DNA from: Phialocephala subalpina
Lineage: Eukaryota; Ascomycota; Leotiomycetes; Helotiales; Mollisiaceae
Reading direction: 5' to 3'
DNA: 64,000 nucleotides
NCBI GenBank assembly: GCA_900073065.1
Contig: FJOG01000009.1
Span: forward strand, 884,267-948,266
Numbering within the stretch: the first letter of the stretch is position 1; each line of letters starts with the position of its first letter. Position numbers and translations under genes: made by a program. Below are positions 1 to 10,217 of the stretch, in pieces. Under the pieces are notes generated by a model. That model searched no databases, had not been told where the DNA came from, and saw only the letters and a list, made by a program, of their open reading frames with translations.

Positions 1-2405
1 CGGGCTGCTCGATTTCGGAAAGGCCCTGGAGTTGTTCATCATCATCGATCAAGAGCTGGTTGACGTCTTCGAGCCTAGGATTGATGTCTCACAGAAGATT
101 TCATCCAGGCACGATTTCATCGTAGAACGTAGAAGAAAGGTGGAGGAGAAGAAGGCAGCACTGGCGTTGAAACTCATCGAGACGAGTAAAAACTCGCACT
201 GGAAGATTGCTGGTCGATGCACGCTCTTCATTCTCAATGCAGGCATTCGAGTACAGACGATTGCGCCCCCTTCTCTGGTTGAGCTGGCTTTCAATGGTGC
301 CGTTGACGACCACCCAGGACTTCGAGCCAGTTACGCTGAGGCCATGTTGCGGATTTTCAATCACCTCGAAACTCGAGCAATTTACGGTCATAGCGTCGAG
401 AATTTTGTTCGTGAGATCGAAAATCCTGTCAACCGGGTTGAAGTGACCGTTCCGAAAGATGATCCAAATTGGACCCAGAAATACTTGGATGCATTCGCCA
501 AGCCAGAAATCCCAGATTATTTTGTCGATCGAGACTTTCCAGGATGGCTTGTCTGGGGAAAGAAGTTCAGAGGAATCAAAGGTCATCCAATTGACTTTGA
601 CGACTACGACGATCTTGAGAATGGTATCAGGAAACAGATGGGAGCGCTGCTGACACGTGATTGGTACAAGAAGTATTTTGGGTACATGAAGCAGGAGCCA
701 CGGGACTCGACTGCGGACCGCTTCAGAGTTCACAATGCCGCCGTTCTCATCCAAACCTTTGACTTAACATTCAGTGGACTGACTGCTGCCACATTTGATG
801 ACATCAAGGAGTTGGTCGCAGACACTTTCGAGGATGGAAGTGACAAGCATCAGCATCGCGCTACTGCAGAAATTATTGCAGCACTGCTCCTGTCTCCTCT
901 CGAGCGACCCTTGGCAATTCGGAACAAGGTGTGGGCTTACGCAGTGCCCATTATGTTGCAAGTATTTGCAGACGGTCTAACACCGGAGAACATCACATAT
1001 TGGATGACAAGTCTGCACATGATTATCGGAGGAAGAGATCCACGGCAAGCTCGTGAGATCATCGACAGCCTTGCGTCGTTCCGCCTCGATATTTCATCCA
1101 ACGCGGCCTTCAAAGAAAGCTCGAAGGTTCAACTGCTGGAGTTTACCATTCAAGATGCTGGCTGGCACTTCAGACTAGAGAAGCCCATTCTGGAGGACTT
1201 CCTGGCCCATATTGACCATCCTTACAAGGCTGTGCGAGAGACAGTGGGTCGTACCATCGCTTCCATCTACCGCACACGATATTACGAAGCCTTCAAGGAT
1301 GTCGACACGTTGCTGAAGGAGAACAAGGCGTCTTCGTCTCTTGGTATCAAGCCATACGCCCCTAATGAGGAGTTTGCAGCAAATGTCAAGAATGTGTTCG
1401 ATAGGCTCGAGGTCTGGCGTGGCGAGCGGGCACCTGGACAGCAGACACCTTCATCGTACACGTCGGGAAGTAAGACTGTCTTGCTCTGGCTTGATTCCAC
1501 GTTACAGTCGTATGAGTGCACGTCATTACTCGAGTTCTTCCCGGATGTCTTCATGGAGCAATTCCTTCATATGATGGATGTCAAAGAGGATCCAGAACTA
1601 CAGCGATTGGCGTACCTTGTCTTCCGTCATCTGCCAAACGTTCCTTTCCGAGCAGGAGAAGATGGTGCTTTCATCTCAGCCCTCATACGCATTGGCAAAG
1701 TTTCGACGTCTTGGCACCAACGTCTCCGAACTTTGATCAACATGCAGGTCATCTATTTCCGCCGCATCTTCCTCATCAAGCCTGAGCAACAGCAAGCTCT
1801 TTTCGATGCCGTCGCAGACATGCTTGAGGATCCTCAGCACGAGGTCCGTTCTGGAGCAGGTACAACCTTGTCGGGTATGATTCGATGCTCGCCTGTTGCG
1901 CTCCGAAATAACGTCCTGTCGACTCTCCGAAAGAAGTTCACGAATGCGTTGTTGAAGAATCCGATGCCGAAGAAGACCCCTGGCACAAGTACCCCGGTTA
2001 ATACCAATCAGCAGGTCATTCGACGACATGCTGCTGTTCTTGGCCTTGGGGCTTTGGTCACTGCATTCCCTTATGTGACTCCACCTCCAGAATGGATGCC
2101 CGAGATTTTGGCCTTGCTCGCTTCAAGAGCAGCAAACGATGCAGGTGCGATCGGCAAGACGGTGAAGACTGTCTTGGCTGATTTCAAGAAGACGAGACAG
2201 GATACTTGGGTTACTGATCAGAAGGTTTGTTTTCCCCGCCCCTTCCTATTACAGAAACGCAGCTCGGAGATACCAATCTCTCTGAAGTATCTGGGACATT
2301 CGAGAGCCAAGTTTTAGGGAACCTTACTAATACAACTCACAGTACTTCACCCCGGAACAGTTAGAGGACTTAGAAGGCGTGCTATGGAAGTCATACTTTG
2401 CATAA
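1..2405 (+). CDS. BLM10: Proteasome activator Blm10/PA200, C-terminal part (5' partial)
   Basis: The frame is open from base 2, so the gene starts upstream of the window. Exon 2..2224 is followed by an intron 2225..2342 (GTTTGT donor, TACTAATAC-like branch, CTCACAG acceptor) and a last exon 2343..2405. The visible 761 residues are HEAT-like helical repeats ending in the DUF3437-type C-terminal region (ARRH-like 'IRRHAAVLGLGALVTAFPY', then PEWMPEILALLA). Family role: a large HEAT-repeat activator that caps the 20S proteasome in nucleus and cytosol, inserting its C-terminal HbYX-like tail between alpha subunits. Without the last exon the reading frame runs into intron sequence, so the short terminal exon is needed; it restores the family tail ...LEGVLWKSYFA. 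The penultimate residue is Phe instead of the usual Tyr of yeast-type YYA tails. Identification rests on the C-terminal domain and length; confident. Confidence 0.9.
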
Positions 2406-2929
2406 TCATCGCAGTTCATTCATTTAACATGGAAACGGGTTACACGCATGGGAACTGGAGTTTTCGAGCTCTGCTTTTTACTTTTGTACGTGTCTAGTTC
2501 GAGTCTGTATTATGGGTTTGGAGATAAGTGCCCAAATTCATTCGTTTGCTTGCAAGGTGTGCTGGCGCTGGGTGAATGAAAGGCTTGCAAGGGTGGTCTT
2601 TGAGCATAGCTGGTTGCATTTGAAAATTTGCATTATTGTAAGTTACAAAAATGAGAAATGGAGCTGCTTAGATTTGCGGCGGGAACGAATGGATGAAATC
2701 ATATAGTCTAGAATTCTGTCGTTTGCTTACGTCCTTTCGTAGGAGAGCGTTGAGAGTAGACTAGACATTGAGCTCCCCCTGCTTCCTAAAACCCTCGTAG
2801 CTCATCACTCGCTCTTGTCCCGATTACACTTTCTCAACTAGCTCCTCTCCTTCTCCCCAGCTACTGTCATCAAACTGTCCTCCCCACTCTCTTCCTCCAT
2901 TTCTTCTCCTTCATCAGCCTTGTGATCCC
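2406..2929. other. 3' flank of BLM10, no gene seen
   Basis: About 520 bases containing only short open frames with no recognisable protein. A CT-rich stretch at about 2775-2920 lies beyond the 3' end of the broken minus-strand gene that follows. Confidence 0.5.
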
Positions 2930-3419
2930 CTACGTCGCCTGGAACATCGGAAAGTTCCCCGAAGAATCTGCATCATCCGGCTCCGGTACTGGAGCATTGG
3001 AAGACTCCTCGTCTCTGGCCCGGCCGGCTTTTAAAATCTGCTCTGTCCTGCCTTTCTGCCTCCTTGTTGATAAGGTTCCCTCTCCTGTGGCTGCTTCGCT
3101 TTCCTGTACTTTGCCGCCCTGGTTCTCGTCATCGGTTCTTGATTCGGATCTGGGAATTGAGCCAGCCGTTTGGCCTTCATGTCGTGGATCCAACATTTGA
3201 TACTGAGGGTCTGATCATCGATCTCCTTGTTTTCCTTCACATCCCATTTTTCAACGTGATCTCGATCTCATTCTTTCGCGCCGCTTGTTGCCTTCGGACT
3301 TGACGTTTAAGTTAGTTCATACGTGTTTGAACGAGTTAACCGAACTCTGCAAAGTCCTCGGTCGCTGCGTCAAATCTAGCCTTGACTTCTTCAGGGATGA
3401 GGGGCGCTTGAGGTGCCAT
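2930..3419 (-). pseudogene. Broken member of the MPPK coiled-coil family
   Basis: A minus-strand ATG at 3419 opens MAPQAPLIPEEVKARFDAAT, followed by basic coiled-coil sequence, but the reading frame must change at least twice. The middle frame carries VEKWDVKENKEIDDQTLSI, which aligns with KWQKETLTEIDRIF in the intact copy at 3929-4390 and RWEQENQTEVNDAF in the copy at 7113-7613 (shared K/R-W-x-x-E-x3-E-I/V-D/N). The tail frame (2930-3196) is a charged SESRTDDENQGGK-type region resembling the acidic/basic tails of the intact copies. A 47-nt intron with an ACTAAC branch near 3310-3350 might explain the first frame change but not the later ones, so I call it a decayed paralogue. Alternative: a multi-exon gene with very short introns that I did not resolve. 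Confidence 0.45.
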
Positions 3420-3928
3420 ACTGAATTGCTGATAGGCGTGAGCCGGGATTTAGCAGTAGATTATGCGTGTTGATAGCGTTTGCGAGCTATGATCACTAAA
3501 TCTAGTTTTCTGTCATTGTCCTAGCTTCGTCAAAGACTTCTAGATATGTAAAGAACTTAGGAACTTTGAAGTCACCCAATCTTGATTCAAGGAGAAGCTT
3601 CTGGGTATCAGCTGAAGAATTTCCTTATTTCCCTTCAGTTGGGATCAATGTGAGAATGTACGAAGATGACAGCATCAAAATGGGGTAAATGCACAGGCAG
3701 CTGTTTTCTATGATGAGTTGAAACACGATCATAAAGTGTTTCTACGCTCTACATGGCGCATCAGTCATATTGGAGAAGCTCCCTATTTTCAATGTCCCAG
3801 CATGATATGAAGACCATATAATCAGAGTTATGTCAATAGCAAATGCTTTGTCTATCTTGGAGAGTGTTTGATGAGCTCCAAAACTTAACCTTTGGGTTAC
3901 TCCTGCCCAATATTCGAGGAATCTTCTA
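3420..3928. other. Spacer within the small-gene cluster
   Basis: About 500 bases between the broken copy and the intact paralogue at 3929-4390. No coding sequence or strong repeat seen. Confidence 0.4.
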
Positions 3929-4390
3929 TCATCTCTGCTGCCTCAAGCTCTTTGCCGGGGGCTCGGAAGGCACTCCCTCCTCTTCGTCGTTGTCCTCCTC
4001 CTCTGCAGCTCTCATCCGAGGACTCTCGCTATTTTCTTCCCTTGAATTCGCTGGTGCCTTTCCTTTCTCTGGTTGCACTTTCTTTCCGGCCCCTTTTCCT
4101 TTCGTAGCCTTGGCTTTGCCTTGTCCCGATAACGGTCCTGCTTCCTCACCTTCTTCTTCCAAATCAAGCGCTGCCAGCATTCGGTCCCGCACACCGGTGA
4201 AGATACGGTCGATTTCAGTCAATGTCTCTTTCTGCCATTTGTCCAAGATTGCTTGAAATCTTTTCGCTTGGTCTTCTTGTTTTTGTTCGATCGCCTCCTT
4301 CATGGATTTCTTGTAGTCTGTGAGAACGTCATCGATCTCCTTGCGAGATTCGTCATCTGGAGGTGGATTTTTTGAGGCTTTTGGTGGCAT
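3929..4390 (-). CDS. Small coiled-coil protein with lysine-rich tail (family copy 1, intact)
   Basis: Single uninterrupted 153-codon frame from ATG at 4390. The protein starts MPPKASKNPPPDDE, has a predicted helical, charged segment at about residues 17-75 (heptad-like, ending ALDLEEEGEE), then a Lys/Gly/Ala-rich stretch (GKAKATKGKGAGKK, about 88-103) and an acidic low-complexity tail. No signal peptide or membrane span; the basic tail could be nuclear or nucleic-acid binding (inference). It is clearly paralogous to the 7113-7613 gene: shared MPPK start, a W in the second helix, ALDL, and KGKAKA.KG. Both lie on the minus strand with broken copies beside them, which suggests local duplication. 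I do not recognise a named family. Codon-level conservation between the two intact copies argues that the frame is real. Confidence 0.6.
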   Translation of the reverse strand: MPPKASKNPPPDDESRKEIDDVLTDYKKSMKEAIEQKQEDQAKRFQAILDKWQKETLTEIDRIFTGVRDRMLAALDLEEEGEEAGPLSGQGKAKATKGKGAGKKVQPEKGKAPANSREENSESPRMRAAEEEDNDEEEGVPSEPPAKSLRQQR

Positions 4391-5453
4391 TCTGATGCTG
4401 CAACCGCCTCGGCTTGCTTCTGAGGGCTGATTTGAATGGTGCGTTACGAGAATGTTGAGCTATTTGAGTTCAGTGGATCTCTACTCTTGAAGTCAATTCC
4501 TATGGAGGCTTTAATAGCCATAGGACATTCAAGATGCATGTCTCAGAAGAAGGACCGATGCACTTCTCCAAGACGGTAGAAGCCCCGTACTTCTGCCTCA
4601 AATGCATGTCTGTGAAATTCATTCATCTCATTCTGACACTCTGAGACCAGGGGTCGAAGACATTATCTTCTTCTGTTTCCATGTTCTCGTGGTCGGGAAT
4701 GCCTTTTATTTTTATTTTTCAAAAATGAATGAATGAGAGCGAAGCTTGGGAGTGAAAAGTGAAGATTATTCGCGACGGTCTTGGATTTCTACTTAAGGTT
4801 GCATGTACCTCCGTACGAAATGAACAGGGTGTCGAAAAGCCCTTAGTTCCAAGTTCATCTTATTTCCTGGAGTTTATACTCCGCTTGCACCTATTTCATC
4901 ATTTGCACAAGTTCGCATTCTAGCAGACAGATTCCAGCATCGTGCCCTCAGCTCGCACTACCACCCGCTCCATCACTTAACCATAGCATGCTACCCGCAG
5001 AGCCAATTGCCAAATACCGTAGATGATGGATGAAAATGTGTCTAGATTGCCCACTTCGTAGTTTTCGAAGCATTTGCGACGCGTTGAGTGTCAAATTTAG
5101 TCGACGAAATGTTGAAGTGTATGCAGAAGACCTCCAGTTCTGGGAGGAGCAGAACATCGAGACTTCCCCAACCTTACCTGAGAGGCACCTCTCAGCAGCA
5201 CCAGATACCCCAAAAAGTGTTCCCACAAACATGCACAAATATTATCTCTGCTGCCGAAGATATTTGGCACGTGGTTAGTTGGATTGTGCATCATTTCATC
5301 GAGCAGATCGGGGTGGCAGTAGTTAGAGCTCAGGTCGGTTACACAGCACCACAACCTCCCCACACACAACCAACACGACTACACCAACATCTTCACGAAG
5401 ACGACAATAGCGCAGCATTCACAAGTAGCCCATTGATCTATAGGCTGATGGCC
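4391..5453. other. Spacer, no supported gene
   Basis: About 1 kb. Overlapping plus-strand frames at 5030-5278 and 5088-5465 are open but have no recognisable motif, and the second runs into the fold-back repeat. I see no splice pattern that joins them into a convincing gene. Confidence 0.4.
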
Positions 5454-5635
5454 TTCCCAAAATAACACACCTCTCCTACCAGACTACTCGCCACCTTATA
5501 TTCTTCGCGCTCCTCTATTTTAACGAAGACAAGAAAAAAAGAAGAAAGAAGAAGGAGAAACTTCTTTAGAATAGAGGGGAGCGAAGAATACAAGGTGGCA
5601 AGTAGTCTGGTGGGAGAGGCGTGTTGTTTTGGGAT
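5454..5635. repeat. Long near-perfect inverted repeat (fold-back element)
   Basis: Left arm 5454-5528 (CCCAAAATAACACACCTCTC ... TTTTAACGAAG) and right arm 5561-5635 are reverse complements with only a few substitutions and one small indel. The spacer is 32 nt and almost purely purine (5529-5560). A transcript from either strand would fold into a hairpin of about 75 bp. The end sequences show no clear target-site duplication. It could be a fold-back MITE or a palindrome made by an inverted duplication. Confidence 0.85.
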
Positions 5636-5990
5636 GGCAGCGTGGTGATGGGAAGGAGTGATCTTGTGGTGGTATTGGGCCGGGTGAGGATGAGGCAGGC
5701 CGGCCACCTCACCAGTTTTCAATTGCTGGAATGCATACATCTACGTGTTGTCTAGAAATGAGGAGCTTAAGTGGAAAGAAACAGAGAATTTGAGATTCTT
5801 CATGTGCCCTCGGGCTTTTAAGAGGAGAATAGTGCTTGAACAATACTTGCACCGACTTCGATGAGGACATAATCCAATTCATCTCCAGGTACAGCTCAGC
5901 AACTGCTTTAACTTCCACGGAGGCTCAGTTTCGAAGTCAAAGTATTGGGCTCATACAGTCTCGCAAACCTCACTATTAATTGGGCTTCGC
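5636..5990. other. Short spacer, nothing recognised
   Basis: About 350 bases downstream (minus-strand sense) of the broken gene ending at 5991. No coding sequence seen. Confidence 0.4.
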
Positions 5991-6662
5991 TCATTTCCTC
6001 TTGCGACTTTTCACCTCATCCTCATCTTCGTCCAAACCTGCTTCTGGCTCTTTCTTCTTCCCATGTCCTCCCGCTCTAGTCGTCCTCGACTGCGAACCTG
6101 CCATCCCTGTTGTCGACGTACCTTGAGTCTCTTAGTTGTTCGTGGCATCTGCCGTTGCACGAGTCTGTCTTTTCGCAAATGAAGGAGGAGCATTCGAGTT
6201 GATTGCATCCTGCCCTACAGGAACACTGGTAGACATCTCTGCGGAGGAAGACATGCTGGTAGATGCAACTGCAGCAGATCTGGATCCTCTTCCTCTTCCC
6301 GTATCTGTCCAACCTGTCATAGACGGGCCTTCGATCCTCGTGGGCTTGAAAGCCATTTTTTCGCTCTCCGATGCCTCGTGATCGTTCGTACCGAAAGACT
6401 TGGTGTTCTTGGCAGGTGCTTTCGCGCGTCCATTCACTCTTGCTGGTATACCAGTCATCTTGGCCTTATTGGAAACAGCAATGCGTTCTTCGAGAGAAGG
6501 TTTGGGAGGCGGTCTGCTCCGTGTTTTTCGGTGCTCCTTCTCACTTGGTTCGGATTCCTCGCCATCAGCAGCACTTAATTTTTCTCCTTTCTTCCCTGCA
6601 CCTTTTTTGACCTTCTTGGACTTGGGTTCCTTGATAGGAGGGGCTTTCTTCGTCGCCCTGTT
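5991..6662 (-). pseudogene. Lysine-rich family remnant with internal in-frame TAA
   Basis: A minus-strand frame is open from 6662 with Lys/Pro-rich sequence (KSKKVKKGAGKKGEKL), a Glu/Ser segment, then a basic/Ser region and QTRATADATNN. It meets a TAA at about 6134-6136 and continues in the same frame as ETQGTSTTGMAGSQSRTTRA to a basic KSRKRK end at 5991. The continuation has the same composition, so the TAA looks like a nonsense change (CAA to TAA would do). No N-terminal MPPK exon is found upstream: the frame is closed just before 6662, next to a possible acceptor (pyrimidine-rich, ...TTGAAACAG). The tail resembles the intact neighbours at 3929-4390 and 7113-7613. Alternatives: readthrough, or an active gene whose first exon I missed. 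Confidence 0.45.
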
Positions 6663-7112
6663 TCAAACTGATCGAGGAAGCAAGAAGGGAGTTTGCATCT
6701 TATATGATCTGCTCGGAGAAGCCAATTCCCTAAAGAGAATAGGTTCCCACAACCGCTGGAAAGGAGAAAGAAGTCGAAAAGAGGGAAGCCAGTGCCGTCG
6801 AGATGGTTCGGTATCTTACAAAAGCATTGAAATGTAGATAATAATCTAGAAACTTGAAGTAATATCCTTTCACGGCATCAAAGATGCCTCGAATGCTGCC
6901 ACTCTTTTTTGCTCACACCAGTGCTCAATTCTCTAAGAACGCTGTAAGCATTGAAATTCAAGAGAACAATATAGCATTTAGTTTTAATAGAAAACCAAAA
7001 CAGCATGTTATTCAGTCTAGTGAATGTTGAGACCGAAGCTCAAACAATGCCCCTTCGCTGCTGGTTGATCAGTTTCCTCTCTACTTCCTCCTCCTCTTCT
7101 ACCGCATTCTGC
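6663..7112. other. Spacer between family copies
   Basis: About 450 bases. Reverse-strand sequence contains a pyrimidine tract that could belong to an intron of the broken gene. No first exon or other gene is evident. Confidence 0.4.
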
Positions 7113-7613
7113 CTACCTCAATTGATATCGCAGACATAGTATCAAGTAATTCGCTTCCCCCGCCCATCTCTTGGTGGGAGAACTCTTCGTCGAAGGCTCT
7201 GCATCAGCAGCTTTCGTATTTGACAATGATGCGTTTCCCCTCGTTCGACTGCTGACAGCACCCGCTGTTGTCTTCTCCTTCAATTGCAACTTTTCTGCCT
7301 TCCCTCCTTTTGCAGCCTTGGCTTTGCCTTTCCGTGAGGTCGCTTGCACCTTTTCATCGTCCTCTTCCTCTCCGTCGCTCAAATCGAGTGCAGCCTTGAT
7401 GTCCGTTTCGAACTTGTTGAAGGCATCGTTGACCTCTGTTTGATTCTCTTGCTCCCAACGATTTAGCAGATCCCGGAAGTCCTTGACTCGTTTGGCCTGT
7501 TTTTTCTGGATTCGAGTCTTGATGGTTTGTTTACATTCTGCGAGGTATTTGTCGAGGTTTTCGCGGAGGTCGTCCTCGGAGGTTTGGGTGGGTTGGGCTT
7601 TCTTTGGTGGCAT
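7113..7613 (-). CDS. Small coiled-coil protein with lysine-rich tail (family copy 2, intact)
   Basis: A 166-codon minus-strand frame from ATG at 7613. N-terminus MPPKKAQPTQTSEDD, then a charged helical segment (about residues 15-78) with RWEQENQTEVNDAFNKF and ALDLSDGEEEDDE, then a basic KGKAKAAKGGKAEK tract and a Ser/Thr/Lys tail. The last 15 residues (hydrophobic LILCLRYQLR) are unlike the rest, and a GTAGGC that could act as a donor overlaps the stop, so the true C-terminus may be spliced. Paralogue of the 3929-4390 gene with the same order of segments. Function unknown; composition suggests a nuclear or nucleic-acid-associated small protein (inference). Confidence 0.6.
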   Translation of the reverse strand: MPPKKAQPTQTSEDDLRENLDKYLAECKQTIKTRIQKKQAKRVKDFRDLLNRWEQENQTEVNDAFNKFETDIKAALDLSDGEEEDDEKVQATSRKGKAKAAKGGKAEKLQLKEKTTAGAVSSRTRGNASLSNTKAADAEPSTKSSPTKRWAGEANYLILCLRYQLR

Positions 7614-8139
7614 TGTTGATTATGGATCGGTCTGCGGCTGTGGACTACAGCAGGTGGATTTAGTTAATGGATGATGAGGGTGTTGTTGTTGACCTGTAGC
7701 TGGCACAAAGGCACTTATATGAAGCTCGAGAAAGGAGTTTCATAGCATCAAAGCAGTAAGACAATCTCAAGGGACTGAGGACACTCACCTTCACCTGTCG
7801 AAGCGACGAGAAACTCTTCCAAACCTCAAAGGCTTCCATTTACTACAGACAATGGTGATTGAACCTGGCTCAAATGCTTCTAAGATGAGACAGCAGTCTG
7901 ATGGGATATGATGCGAGGTTGTGGTAATTTGAAGTTTGGTGTCTGAGCTAATCACTTGAGGGCTTCAAGACGATGAACCTTCAGAGCAGCAAGTTTGTAA
8001 ATTAGTATCCATGTCACATCACTGATGGGGAGATGTGCTTTGTTCTGGCATCCATTTTGTGCAGGTACCCATAGCGGCGATGTTCTATCTGTGTCTTCGT
8101 GATTCACAATCGTGCAGGGCCAGGCTTACCATCTTGCAG
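7614..8139. other. Intergenic region upstream of family copy 2 and downstream of TPI
   Basis: About 525 bases holding the promoter/5' region of the 7613 start and the 3' untranslated region of triosephosphate isomerase (both minus strand). No additional coding sequence seen. Confidence 0.5.
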
Positions 8140-9136
8140 TCACAAGCGACTATTGATAATGTCGACAAAAGCAGGCTTGAGAGAAGCACCTGAAAAACAT
8201 AATTAGCAGAGCAACAAAAAAGATAAGTAGACCACATACCACCAACAAGGAACCCATCAATATCAGTCTGCTTGCTCAAATCCTTGCAGTTCTTCTCACT
8301 CACACTTCCACCATAGATAATCCTCGTCTCCTCCGCAGTCTTCTCATCAACCTCCTTCTTCAACCACGCCCTAATCGCAGCATGAACCTCCTGAGCCTGC
8401 TCCGTACTAGCAACCTTCCCCGTCCCAATCGCCCAGATCGGCTCATATGCCACAACAATCTTAGTCCAATCCTTAACCTTATCCTTAACTGCTCTCAATT
8501 GATTCGTAACAACCTCAATAGTCTTCCCGCTCTCTCTCTGCTCAAGACTCTCGCCACAGCAGAAAATAACACCGATACCGCCATCGAGTGCAGCCTTGGT
8601 CTTGTTCGCGACGAAGACGTCGTCTTCTTGGAGGATTACGCGACGTTCGGAGTGGCCGAGGAGGGTCCAGGTTATGTTGCTGTCTTTGAGTTGGTCGACG
8701 GAGATTTCGCCGGTGAAGGCGCCGTTGGGTTTGTCGAAGACGTTTTGGGCGGCAACTTCGAGGCCGGGTTTGAGATGTTCGCGGGCGAGGAGGAGGTAGA
8801 GGGCTGGTGGGGCGATTACGACTTCTGTTGTTCATCACATTGAGTATTAGTAGACGTTGTACAGAGCTTGATAGCTTGGTTGAGCTACACCGAGTTTTGG
8901 TTGAGGAGAAGATCGACAGTTGCCGATACTAAGCAGCAGACAAGGAGAAGACGTACCAGTGTTGGGATCCAACTTGGCTTCATTCAGGTATCCGATGATC
9001 TTCTTGATGGTATCAACAGAGCCATTCCTGTGCATCACCATCTATCAGCTCTTTGTTCCAAGCCGTTTCAGCTATCACCTCACGGAGGAGAAACTGACAT
9101 CTTGAAGTTACCACCGACGAAGAATTGGCGAGCCAT
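8140..9136 (-). CDS. TPI1: Triosephosphate isomerase
   Basis: Four exons on the minus strand: 9136-9099, 9027-8957, 8824-8240, 8189-8140 (744 nt, 247 residues). Introns have GTCAGT, GTACGT and GTATGT donors; the first splits the Met codon of NFKMNG. The enzyme interconverts dihydroxyacetone phosphate and glyceraldehyde-3-phosphate in cytosolic glycolysis/gluconeogenesis. Visible hallmarks are MARQFFVGGNFKMN (substrate Lys), GHSERR (catalytic His), AYEPIWAIGTG (catalytic Glu), the IIYGGSV phosphate loop and a GFLVGGASLKPAF C-terminus. Length matches the family (about 248-250). The long third exon is rich in C/G-ending codons, as expected of a highly expressed gene. Confidence 0.98.
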
Positions 9137-10217
9137 GATTGCGATTGATGTTTGTAAATCCGAGGTAGAGTTTGGTTTTGAGATATGTGTATGAGGGAGG
9201 AAATCCAGGTCTTGTAGTTGTAGAGGATGGTGTAGCTACAGAATCTTTCGAGCGTAGTCGAACGATTGGGTGGGGTTCAGCTCAATCTGCCCGATTTCTG
9301 CCCCTCCAAACCGCCGCCCCATCTATGACGATTGAGCTCCCTGAAACAGCCGAAAATGCCCCATCCTTCAGGCTCCTCTCAGGCTCCAAATAAGCACGTG
9401 AATGCCCCAAGACGAAAAAACCTTCAACGACTCGGCATGCGGAAAAAGAAACAACAGATCAGATTCAAGTCCAGTGCAGGTTCTGTATCACCTCACCAAT
9501 GGCCTCGCAGAACCGAGGATGAAGGGATGTACAATTGGGCAATGGGAGATCATCCCGCACGCGCCGGGAACTCCCCCGTCCATTGCCGAATGTAATGTAA
9601 TGCCAGCGAAGAGCTTCGCTTCATTTTTCGAGGCATGATTTTATGAACCTATGGAGTGAGATGCATGGATCGGGCACAAATGCAGTCCAGTCTTGGGGAG
9701 AGAAGAGTTCGAAGGACAAGGGATATCCCACACCCCCATTATATTGGGAGTTCTGTTAGGTCACGCATATAAAAGGGCTCTCCGTACGAGGTTCAATTTG
9801 CTTCTTTTCATGAGGGAATATGAGGTGATAGTGAAGAGAAGTTTCTCATTTGAATTGAATGCTTGTTTGCTTTTACTAGTACATAAATTTGTGTGTGGTA
9901 TCTGAAAGTCATCATCATTCGTAGCCAAGTTCTGTCTGGCTTCATTCCCCAAGCTCTCCAAATCCATTGAGATGCCACTCAAGAAAAGCATTGCAATTGC
10001 ATGTGGATCTCAATCAAGTCAGAGACCATATCACCAAGTCCAAAAACCATGGAACAAAGCTAACGTAATACAGGAGATTGATTGCAAAATCCATTCTTGC
10101 CACCCCACCCCAATCTGCAAGCAAACACCAAAGGCGAGAGCAAACATCCTCCTCGCGGTCCCCAATCTAGAGGCAACGAAAACAGAAGGATGTGAAAGCA
10201 ATTGAAAGAAACACCAA
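9137..10217. other. TPI upstream region and 3' flank of the 10.2-12.0 kb gene
   Basis: About 1.1 kb. Small plus-strand frames (9172-9393, 9332-9638) show no recognisable motif and are probably chance. The part nearest 9137 should hold the triosephosphate isomerase promoter. Confidence 0.5.
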
